A stretch of DNA of 64,000 bases from GCA-2684655 sp045105235. Its GTDB lineage: Bacteria; Planctomycetota; UBA1135; UBA2386. The position numbers and the translations under genes are program-made. The notes under the pieces were generated by a model, which was given only the letters and a program-made list of their open reading frames with translations, did not search any database and had not been told where the DNA came from. The DNA lies in the NCBI GenBank assembly GCA_045105235.1, contig JBGCDH010000076.1, positions 23,262-87,261 of the forward strand, in the 5' to 3' direction. Positions 15,661 to 23,032 of the stretch are shown here, piece by piece. How positions within the stretch are numbered: position 1 is the stretch's first letter; each line of letters begins with the position of its first letter.

Positions 15661-18039
15661 GTGAAGAGGATGCTCATCAACGCCATCGATCCGGAAGAAA
15701 GCCGGATCGCTGTGGTGGAGGACGGCGTGCTGCAGGAGCTGCACGTCGAGTTGGCAAACCGAGAGGCGTATCTCGGTAACATCTACAAAGGCAAGGTTGT
15801 CAACATCGAGCCATCGATTGGCGCTGCGTTCGTGGCGTTCGGTGGCCGGGTCAATGGCTTCCTGCACGTCTCCGACGTGCTGCCGGCCTATGGCCGCGAC
15901 GACTTCCGTCTAGAAGACGTGATCGAAGGTCGGGCGCGCGTCGACGTGGACGATGGTCCGGAGTCGATGCAGCAAGCCCTGTCAGACGACGATGATGACG
16001 AGCAGGGCGACGCGAAGAGTCCCGCCGAGGCGGAGGCGGCTGGCCAAGAGGATCTGGATGATGCGGATTCAGAGCATCCTGATGACGATCCTTCTGGCGG
16101 TGATCACTCCGAGGGGCTTGAGGATCCAGCCGCCGAGCAGGAAGAACCTGAGATCGAGGCCGTGGAGGACGTCGAAATTGACGATGGCTCGAGTGCTGAC
16201 GACGCCGAAGAGCGCGACGACGACGGCGACCTTGAAGACGATCACGCTGAGGACGGCGAGGATGAGGACCATCCCGGCGGCGGCGGCGGCGGGTTCGGCG
16301 GCGGCGTAGGCGAGAAGCCTCTGCGGATGGCTGCGTCCGATCCTGGCGATCGTGAAGAGTCGAGCGGCGGCGGCGAAGCTCAGGGTGGCGGCGAATCGAG
16401 CGCGTCCGATGCTGCGGACGGAGCCGGCGGCGAAGCCCCGACTTCGCCGCGCAAGAAGCGCTCGCGCCGGTCGCGGTCACGGCGCAAGCCGGCTGCGGAA
16501 ACCGGCGACGAAGGGGCCGCGGTTGCCGCCGCTCCTGCGCCTGATGACGAAGCTGGGGCGGATGTCGCCTCGGATCGCAGCAGCGCTGGCGGCAGCGAAG
16601 CTGGCCGCGCAGAGTCTGGCCGCGCAGAGTCTGGCGGCGCAGGGTCTGGCGAAGCCGATGCGCGCAGGTCGCCGCCCCGCAAGAAGCGCGCACGGCGCGG
16701 CACAAAGAGCACGAGCGGCGGGTGGGGCGAGAGCGGCGGCCCCGGTGGCGGCCGGCGCCCTAGCGAAAACCGGCCGACGATTGACCAGCTGCTCCGCAAG
16801 GGGCAGGAAGTCGTCGTGCAGATCACCAAGGAGGGGATCGGCAACAAGGGGCCGACCCTGACGACCTACGTCTCGTTGCCGGGGCGCTGCCTGGTCCTGA
16901 TGCCGTCGCTGCCCAAGTGCGGCGTCTCGCGCAAGATCGAGGACGGCAAAGAGCGGCGCCGCTTGAAGCGCATCGTCAAGGAACTCGACGAGACCGGCAG
17001 CGGTGGCATTGGCTTCATCGTGCGCACGGCGGGCATCAACAAGTCGCTGGAGGATCTGCACCGCGACCGTGACTACCTCAAGAAGATTTGGGAGATGGTC
17101 GCCCAGCGCCTCAAGGTGACGAAGGCGCCGGCGCTGCTCTACCAGGAGTCCGATCTGGTTCTCAAGGCGATGCGCGACCAGTTCACGCCAGATATTGCCG
17201 ATGTCGTCGTCGACAGCGAAGACGTCTACCTGCGCATCCGCGACTTTGCCGAAAAGCTGATGCCGCTGATGTCGGAGCGCATCAAGCAGCACACGGTGAC
17301 GACGCCGCTGTTCCATAGCTTCGGCATCGAAAAGGACGTCGAGGAGCTCTATCAGCCGCAGGTTGATCTCTCCAACGGTGCGTCGATCGTCATCGATCAG
17401 GCGGAAGCGCTGGTCGCCATCGACGTCAACTCCGGCAAATACAAGGGCAGCGGTGGGAGTGACGACACCGCGTATCGGACCAACCTCGAGTCGATTCCGG
17501 AGATCGTCCGGCAGCTGCGGCTGCGCGACTTGGGTGGCCTGATCATCATCGACTTCATCGATATGAACGCCGAGAAGCAGCGCCGTGGCGTGGAGCGCAA
17601 GATCATCGATGCCCTGCGCGGCGATCGCGCGCGCATCAAGGTCGGCCGCATTTCGCCCTTTGGCATGATGGAGCTGACCCGTCAGCGCGTTGGGCCGGGC
17701 CTCAAGCGCACCGTCTTCATGCAGTGTCCGCACTGCCACGGTGCCGGCTGGTCGCGCACGGTCCAGTCCAAGGCCCTCAGCGTTCTGCGCGAATCGCGCG
17801 CGCTGGTCAATCTCAAGGGCTACTCGATGCTGCAGGTGTTCGTGGCGCCGCCCGTTGCCGACTATCTCGTCAACTACAAGCGTCGCGCCGTGCTGGACCT
17901 CGAGGATGCGGTCGGCAAGACCATCCTGTTCCGGCCTGAGCAGAGCTATCCGATCGATGTCGTGCACTACCGCTTCTTGACCGGGGACGGCCAGGAAGCG
18001 CGCATCGCGATCCCGGCTGGGCTCGGCGTCAAGGCCTAG
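15661..18039 (+). CDS. rne: RNase E/G family endoribonuclease with split S1 domain
   Basis: The 792-residue protein starts at GTG 15661 (VKRMLINA, matching MKRMLINA of RNase E) with AAGGA five bases upstream. The first half of an S1 RNA-binding domain lies at about 36-80 (YLGNIYKGKVVNIEPSIGAAF). An insert of about 285 residues follows: acidic, then Gly-rich, then Arg/Ser-rich. The domain resumes near 371 (LLRKGQEVVVQITKEGIGNK). Catalytic Mg ligands are in AIDVNSG (~586) and IDFIDM (~630); the Zn-link CPHC is near 689. The C-terminal degradosome scaffold of E. coli RNase E is absent, so it is RNase G-like in layout. It processes rRNA precursors and decays mRNA. Confidence 0.93.
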   Translation: MKRMLINAIDPEESRIAVVEDGVLQELHVELANREAYLGNIYKGKVVNIEPSIGAAFVAFGGRVNGFLHVSDVLPAYGRDDFRLEDVIEGRARVDVDDGPESMQQALSDDDDDEQGDAKSPAEAEAAGQEDLDDADSEHPDDDPSGGDHSEGLEDPAAEQEEPEIEAVEDVEIDDGSSADDAEERDDDGDLEDDHAEDGEDEDHPGGGGGGFGGGVGEKPLRMAASDPGDREESSGGGEAQGGGESSASDAADGAGGEAPTSPRKKRSRRSRSRRKPAAETGDEGAAVAAAPAPDDEAGADVASDRSSAGGSEAGRAESGRAESGGAGSGEADARRSPPRKKRARRGTKSTSGGWGESGGPGGGRRPSENRPTIDQLLRKGQEVVVQITKEGIGNKGPTLTTYVSLPGRCLVLMPSLPKCGVSRKIEDGKERRRLKRIVKELDETGSGGIGFIVRTAGINKSLEDLHRDRDYLKKIWEMVAQRLKVTKAPALLYQESDLVLKAMRDQFTPDIADVVVDSEDVYLRIRDFAEKLMPLMSERIKQHTVTTPLFHSFGIEKDVEELYQPQVDLSNGASIVIDQAEALVAIDVNSGKYKGSGGSDDTAYRTNLESIPEIVRQLRLRDLGGLIIIDFIDMNAEKQRRGVERKIIDALRGDRARIKVGRISPFGMMELTRQRVGPGLKRTVFMQCPHCHGAGWSRTVQSKALSVLRESRALVNLKGYSMLQVFVAPPVADYLVNYKRRAVLDLEDAVGKTILFRPEQSYPIDVVHYRFLTGDGQEARIAIPAGLGVKA
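16603..16647 (+). repeat. 15-bp tandem repeat inside rne (GRAES units)
   Basis: Three units with period 15: GGCCGCGCAGAGTCT twice (16603-16632) and GGCGGCGCAGGGTCT (16633-16647), encoding GRAES, GRAES, GGAGS within the low-complexity insert. Confidence 0.85.
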
Positions 18040-18161
18040 TGTAGCTGGCTGCGAAAGGCCGGCCGGGGTCAACCTCCGCGGCCGCGCCTTGCGGGCTTTG
18101 TCCTGGCGGATGCCGGCTGGTTCTGGCGGTTGCTGGCCATCACGACGATGATGCGCGCAGC

Positions 18162-18785
18162 ATGACTGACCCTTCGCCTGTTCCTCCCGGTAGCGACAGT
18201 CGCCCGGCCGCTGTCGATCGCGCCGCCGCCGCCGCCGTGGATTCGTCTGCAGACGCAACCGCGAATCGGACCGAAAACTACCTAGAGGCCTATGCCTCGA
18301 TCGGTGAGTGGATTCGTTTTGCGGACGCCAAGGCTGCCGTTGTGCTGACGGTCGTCGGGGCTCTCGCCAGCGTGCTGATTCCGACGCTGTCCGGGCTGCC
18401 CGAGCAGCCGGGTCTAGCATGGCTCTACTACGTCGCCGTGGGGGCGTTCGCGCTCTGGGGCCTGATGATGACGCTTGCCGGCGCTTTTGCGGTCTGGTGC
18501 GTGCTGCCGCTGCGGCGCAAGGGCAAGCATCCGTCGCTTGGCCACTGCAGCCACTTCCACCCTGCCGCCATTTCGGTGGCGTACGAAGAGCACGACGTGG
18601 AGCGCTTTATCGATGACTGCCAGAGCGGCGGTGTCGCTGGCTTCGAGCGTCAGGTGATCGCCGGGCTGTTGATCGACAGCCACATTTCTTCGGCCAAGTA
18701 TGGGCGCGTCACGCTGGCCATTCGATTTCTCACGATCGGCGCGCCGTTTGGCTTTGCCTACCTGCTAGCGATTCAGTTTCTGTAA
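18162..18785 (+). CDS. PycTM-like (Pycsar effector family) membrane protein
   Basis: A 207-residue protein. After a Pro/Ala-rich N-terminus of about 35 residues comes NYLEAYASIGEWIRFADAKAA, then membrane segments at about 58-74 and 87-113 and a final hydrophobic helix at 185-207. The xDxKAAxxL helix leading into a hydrophobic pair is the pattern of the PycTM/DUF5706 family, membrane effectors activated by cyclic pyrimidine nucleotides in Pycsar anti-phage defence. No pyrimidine cyclase gene lies within the flanking sequence shown, so it may be an orphan with a different role. Assignment rests on pattern memory only. Confidence 0.6.
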   Translation: MTDPSPVPPGSDSRPAAVDRAAAAAVDSSADATANRTENYLEAYASIGEWIRFADAKAAVVLTVVGALASVLIPTLSGLPEQPGLAWLYYVAVGAFALWGLMMTLAGAFAVWCVLPLRRKGKHPSLGHCSHFHPAAISVAYEEHDVERFIDDCQSGGVAGFERQVIAGLLIDSHISSAKYGRVTLAIRFLTIGAPFGFAYLLAIQFL

Positions 18786-19689
18786 CGGTCGTGCGGCCGC
18801 GGCGAGGCTCTTTGAAGCCCTCGATGCAAGCATTGTAGCGCGGCAGCAGGCTGTCCTGCGACTCGGGTGCGGCCGCCGCCAGGCATGTCTGCATGGTTTG
18901 CCGGCTCACGGGGAACATCGTCAGCAGGCGCGGTCCGGTTGCCGAGGTTCGCTGCCAGTAGATCAGCACGCCGTGCGGTGCGCGTTGGCGCGGGTGAGGG
19001 AACGGCACAAGTTCGGTGCAGAGATCGACCATGCGGCGGTTCTCGAGCCGAACGCGCTGGGTGATGCGTGTTGCGGCGAGCGACTCGTAGCTGTAGCTGC
19101 GGATCGTCGCCGCCGCGGGGCTGCGCTGCAGTCGACGCTGCCACGCCGGGTCGTCGCGAAACGCGATGCGCGCAAGCCACCAGGTCACGTTGTCTAGCAG
19201 GCTGCCCTCGCGGGGCATCGGGCGCAGCAGCCGCTTGAGGCCAAAGCCGTTCTCGATGCTCGGCTGGAGCCAGCGATCGCGCTTTTTGCCGTAGGGCGTC
19301 TCGATCGTGCTGAGCAGGTAGCCGTAGGTGTGCAGCAGTCCCGAGTGGCAGGCCTGGACGGGCAGCTTGTGACCGGTCGCGTCGGCAACTGCCGCGAGCG
19401 CGCCGGCCGCCACCGTGCGCTGGCCGGCGTTTTCGTCGTGGTTGTGGCTCACGCCCCATGCGTCGAGCGCCCAGGGAGCTTCTCGAACCCGCTGCAGTTC
19501 GGCCAGGAGGCCTGGCGCCCGCTCGGCTAGGATCGAGCGGCGCTGCTGCTTGCTCGTTGCTGCCGTGAGCGCCGCGGCGAGCATATCCCAGTCCGGGCCA
19601 CTGATCACGCCGCCGAGAATACGAGAGCGGCGCTGCCAAGGCTGCTGCGCTCCGTGCGGATTCGCCGGTGGGCGGCAATTCCTGCTCAT
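18730..19689 (-). CDS. Unrecognised conserved-looking protein
   Basis: I do not recognise this family. The 319-residue frame is compositionally protein-like, unlike the Arg-rich shadow frames around it: WALDAWGVSHNHDENAGQR, LPVQACHSGLLHTYGYLLS, ETPYGKKRDRW and DLCTELVPFPHPRQRAP. The His/Asp/Asn cluster could bind metal, but nothing shows a reaction. There is no signal peptide or membrane segment. The start may be GTG 19608 (VISGPDWDML), since the first 27 residues are Pro/Arg-rich. Its end overlaps the convergent PycTM-like gene by 56 bases, and its upstream side abuts the rplU promoter. Confidence 0.6.
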   Translation of the reverse strand: MSRNCRPPANPHGAQQPWQRRSRILGGVISGPDWDMLAAALTAATSKQQRRSILAERAPGLLAELQRVREAPWALDAWGVSHNHDENAGQRTVAAGALAAVADATGHKLPVQACHSGLLHTYGYLLSTIETPYGKKRDRWLQPSIENGFGLKRLLRPMPREGSLLDNVTWWLARIAFRDDPAWQRRLQRSPAAATIRSYSYESLAATRITQRVRLENRRMVDLCTELVPFPHPRQRAPHGVLIYWQRTSATGPRLLTMFPVSRQTMQTCLAAAAPESQDSLLPRYNACIEGFKEPRRGRTTVTETESLAGRQSQTARRS

Positions 19690-19729
19690 TTTCGGTTGCC
19701 CGGATCAAGCAGGATGCGCCGAGGAATGC

Positions 19730-19757
19730 TTGACTGGGGCCTTCGGAGGGCTACCGT
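19730..19757 (+). promoter_or_regulatory. Candidate sigma-70-type promoter for rplU-rpmA-obgE
   Basis: TTGACT (19730-19735) and TACCGT (19752-19757) are separated by 16 bases, 30 bases before the rplU ATG. Confidence 0.6.
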
Positions 19758-19787
19758 CTTCGGCCCTTCTAACCGAGATTCAGCCCT

Positions 19788-20108
19788 ATGTACGCCGTCG
19801 TCGACGATCGAAACCAGCAGTACCGAGTCGCCCAAGGCGACAAGCTCAAGATCCACCTTCACAAGGGGGCCAACGAGGGCGATACGATGACCTTCGATAA
19901 GGTCTGCGCCGTCGGTGGCGACGGCAGCGCGGCCGGCAAGGTCGGCACGCCGTTCGTGAGCGGTGCCAGCGTGACCGCGAAGGTCATCCGCAACGTCAAG
20001 GGCCCGAAGGTCATCATCGGCAAGTTCCGCCGCCGCAAGAACCATCGCAAGCGCACCGGTTTCCGCGCGCAATACACGATGATTCAGATCGAGTCGATCA
20101 ACGGCTGA
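19788..20108 (+). CDS. rplU: Ribosomal protein bL21
   Basis: 106 residues, MYAVVDDRNQQYRVAQGDKL at the N-terminus and the basic C-terminal block GKFRRRKNHRKRTGFRAQYT typical of bL21, which binds 23S rRNA domain I near bL20. It heads the classical rplU-rpmA-obgE operon. Confidence 0.97.
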   Translation: MYAVVDDRNQQYRVAQGDKLKIHLHKGANEGDTMTFDKVCAVGGDGSAAGKVGTPFVSGASVTAKVIRNVKGPKVIIGKFRRRKNHRKRTGFRAQYTMIQIESING

Positions 20109-20192
20109 TTGGCCGAGCGGCCGATTTGACGAGCGGCTGCAAGCCGATCGCAGCACTTACTAGACCGTTACGCATTCACAAACGCACAAGCT

Positions 20193-20438
20193 ATGGCACA
20201 TAAGAAGGGACAGGGTTCGACCCAAAACGGCCGCGACAGCAACCCGCAACACCGCGGCGTCAAGGCTTACGGTGGCCAAACGGTCACCGCAGGTTCGATC
20301 ATCGTTCGTCAGTGTGGCACCAAGTTCCACCCTGGCCGCAACGTGCGCCGCGCCAACGACGACAGCCTGTTTGCTGTGGCCAACGGCACGGTTCGCTTCC
20401 AAAGCAATCGGCGCGTTCACGTCGACGCAGCCGAGTAG
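20193..20438 (+). CDS. rpmA: Ribosomal protein bL27
   Basis: 81 residues beginning MAHKKGQGSTQNGRDSNPQ, the classic flexible N-terminus that reaches the peptidyl-transferase centre, followed by KAYGGQTVTAGSIIVRQ and GTKFHPGRNV. There is no N-terminal cleavable extension of the Firmicutes type. Confidence 0.97.
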   Translation: MAHKKGQGSTQNGRDSNPQHRGVKAYGGQTVTAGSIIVRQCGTKFHPGRNVRRANDDSLFAVANGTVRFQSNRRVHVDAAE

Positions 20439-20626
20439 GCTGCCTGCGCGAGCGCGAAGCGGGCGGTTCCGCTCCGCTGCGCGGCAATGGCCCTGGCTGA
20501 GACCTCGACCTAGAAGCTTGTGCTTCCCCTTCGTGTGGAGGCGGTTTGCGGACCGTTTCCTAGCGCGAAGCTGCTGTATCCGATTGCCGCTGCCTAATTG
20601 CTGGGCCATTCCCAACGAGGTTTGCG

Positions 20627-21667
20627 ATGTTCGTCGATGAGTTGACTCTGACCGTGCGCGCCGGCAAAGGTGGCGACGGCTGCATGTCGTTTTTGCGGGA
20701 CAAGAACACCATCAAGGGTGGTCCTGATGGTGGCGATGGCGGCAAGGGCGGCGACGTTTTGCTGCTGCCGACAACGCACGTCAACACGCTCTATCACCTG
20801 ACGGGTCGTGGCGCTTTCGCGGCGGCTGGCGGCATGCAGGGTGGTCCGCGGCAGTGTTCGGGCAAGGGCGCCGAAGATCTCATCATCGAGGTCCCTGTTG
20901 GGACCCAGATTCTGGATGCCGAGCGCGGCAACGTGCTGATGGACCTCGACACGCCGGATGAGCCGCGCGTGATCGTTCGCGGCGGCTTTGGCGGTCGCGG
21001 CAACGTGCACTTTACGAGCCCTACCCGGCGCACGCCTCGCTTTGCCGAAACGGGCAAAATGGGGGAAGAGCGCAAGCTTCGCCTGAGCCTCAAGCTGATC
21101 GCCGATGTCGGCCTGCTCGGCCTGCCCAACGCAGGCAAGTCGACGCTGCTGTCGACGATCACCAAGGCGCGGCCCAAGATCGCGGACTATCCGTTTACGA
21201 CGCTGGAGCCGATGCTTGGCATTGCGACCCTGCCGCGTGATCGCGGGGAATCCGAGGCGACGTTCGTCGTCGCGGACATTCCGGGTCTGATCGAGGGCGC
21301 GAGCGACGGCAAAGGGCTTGGCGATACCTTTCTCAAGCACATCGAGCGGACGCGTTTGTTGCTGCACCTGATCGACTGCAGCTCGATGCCGCTTGACGAG
21401 CCGGAGCAGGCCTATCGCATGCTTCAGGCAGAGGTGCAGAGCTACTCGGATGATCTCGCCAGCCGGCCGACAATCGTCGTAGCGACCAAGATCGAGGATG
21501 AGGCCTGCCAGCAGCGTGCGCAGTCGTTGGCGACGGCCATCCAGCGGCCGGTTCTGCCAATATCCAGTGCTACCGGTCAGGGGTTGCCCGCGCTGTGCGC
21601 CGCCATCTGGTCGATGCTATCGGAGCTTCCGACCGCACGCCTAGCGGGGCGAGCTCTCGACAGCTAG
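20627..21667 (+). CDS. obgE: Obg/CgtA GTPase
   Basis: Ribosome-assembly GTPase of 346 residues. The Gly-rich Obg fold (AGKGGDGCMSFLRDK, GGDGGKGGDV) occupies about 1-160, and the G domain follows with G1 GLPNAGKST, G2 DYPFTTLEP and G3 DIPGLIEGA. The G4 motif reads ATKIED where NKxD is normal: Asn to Thr is tolerated in the family, but the specificity Asp is Glu. The C-terminal OCT domain is missing. The start is the ATG of MFVDELTLTV. Confidence 0.95.
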   Translation: MFVDELTLTVRAGKGGDGCMSFLRDKNTIKGGPDGGDGGKGGDVLLLPTTHVNTLYHLTGRGAFAAAGGMQGGPRQCSGKGAEDLIIEVPVGTQILDAERGNVLMDLDTPDEPRVIVRGGFGGRGNVHFTSPTRRTPRFAETGKMGEERKLRLSLKLIADVGLLGLPNAGKSTLLSTITKARPKIADYPFTTLEPMLGIATLPRDRGESEATFVVADIPGLIEGASDGKGLGDTFLKHIERTRLLLHLIDCSSMPLDEPEQAYRMLQAEVQSYSDDLASRPTIVVATKIEDEACQQRAQSLATAIQRPVLPISSATGQGLPALCAAIWSMLSELPTARLAGRALDS

Positions 21668-21800
21668 CCGCGCGCGGCGCGCTGGATCGGATGGTGCTGC
21701 GGTGCGGGGGATCCCGCATTGGGGCAGGTTGGATCGTGCGTCCCAGGCGGCCTTGGGCCGGCTGGCACATGTGCCGATAGACCGTGCGGAGGATTCCGCA

Positions 21801-22943
21801 TTGTCGACCAGTAACCCGCCTAAGACCCAATCGCCGGCCACGCGCCAGCCCAAGCTCCGCGACTTTCTTCGCATCATGGTCAAGGAGGGGGCCTCGGACC
21901 TTGTCTTGAAGGCCAATGGTTGTCCTGCGGTTCGCGTCGCCGGCGTCATTCGATTTCTTGGCGACCAGCCGCTGCCGGCCGAGCTGGTGCGCAGCTACGT
22001 CAGCGAAATCCTGAGCGAGCGCGGCAAGAGCGAGTTCGACGAGTTTGGCGCGACCGATACGGCGGTGGCGGTTCCCGGTGTCGGGCGATTCCGCTGCAAT
22101 GCCTTCCACCAGTGCGGCGAGCAGGGGCTCGTTTTTCGCGCCATCAAGAACGAGATCCCGTCGTTCAAGGATCTGAACCTTCCTGTTGAGCCGCTGAAGC
22201 GGCTGGCCTCGCTCAAGCGAGGCTTGGTGCTGGCGACCGGGATCGCGGGTTCGGGCAAGTCGACGACGCTGGCGTCGATGATCGAATACGTCAACCGGAC
22301 GATGAACAAGCACATCATCACGGTGGAGGACCCGGTCGAGTTTCGCTTCGAAGACAAGCGTTCGATTGTCAACCAGCGTGAGATCGGCGCCGACGTCAGC
22401 TCCTTCCCGCAGGCGCTGCGGCAGGCCGTGCGTCAGTCCCCCGACGTCATCCTGATCGGGGAGATGCGCGATGCCGAGACGGTTTCGGCCGCGATCGCCG
22501 CCGCCGAGACGGGTCACCTGGTCTTCTCGACGCTGCACACGGTCAACGCCGTGCAGACCGTGGAGCGCATCATCACGTTTTTCCCGCCGCACCAGCACGA
22601 ACTCGTGCGGCTACAGCTGGCCCTCAACCTCGCCGGCGTCTGCTCGCTGCGTCTGATCAAGAACAAGGACGCCTCCCGCATGGTTCCTGCGGTCGAGCTG
22701 CTCATCAACACGCCGACGGTCCGCGAGCTGTTGGAGCAGGGGGAAACCCGCATGCTGCCAAAGGCCCTGACCGAAGGTAGCTACTACGGCACGATGACCT
22801 TCAACCAGTCGCTGATCCGGCTGTTCCAGTCAGGGAACATCAGTTTGGAGGACGCCCTGTCTGCGTCCGACAACCCCGACGATCTGAAGATGCAGGTGCG
22901 CGGCATCACCCAAGGCGGTGGTGCGGGCCGGCCGACGATGTAG
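21801..22943 (+). CDS. pilT: PilT twitching-motility retraction ATPase (TTG start)
   Basis: Hexameric GspE-family ATPase that retracts type IV pili, 380 residues. N-terminal PAS-like domain (MVKEGASDLVLKANGCPAVR), Walker A GIAGSGKSTT (~147), Asp box ITVEDPVEF, Walker B VILIGEMRDAET (~218) and His box GHLVFSTLHT. TTG 21801 is chosen because GGAGGA (21788-21793) lies seven bases upstream; the open frame continues back to 21702 without a better site. The gene is apart from the pilM-Q operon. The motif set does not separate PilT from PilU with certainty. Confidence 0.92.
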   Translation: MSTSNPPKTQSPATRQPKLRDFLRIMVKEGASDLVLKANGCPAVRVAGVIRFLGDQPLPAELVRSYVSEILSERGKSEFDEFGATDTAVAVPGVGRFRCNAFHQCGEQGLVFRAIKNEIPSFKDLNLPVEPLKRLASLKRGLVLATGIAGSGKSTTLASMIEYVNRTMNKHIITVEDPVEFRFEDKRSIVNQREIGADVSSFPQALRQAVRQSPDVILIGEMRDAETVSAAIAAAETGHLVFSTLHTVNAVQTVERIITFFPPHQHELVRLQLALNLAGVCSLRLIKNKDASRMVPAVELLINTPTVRELLEQGETRMLPKALTEGSYYGTMTFNQSLIRLFQSGNISLEDALSASDNPDDLKMQVRGITQGGGAGRPTM

Positions 22944-23032
22944 GTGGTTCGCGGCGTCTCGCCGCCGCGGCTGGTGCTTGCGCGGAGCTTTCGCTGCAGG
23001 ATGCTGCGGCTGCGCGCTACCGTCGGTTGCAC

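Noticed and set aside
16477..18420. 647-codon antisense frame over rne
   Set aside because: Composition is that of a shadow frame; the sense strand has full RNase E/G motifs.
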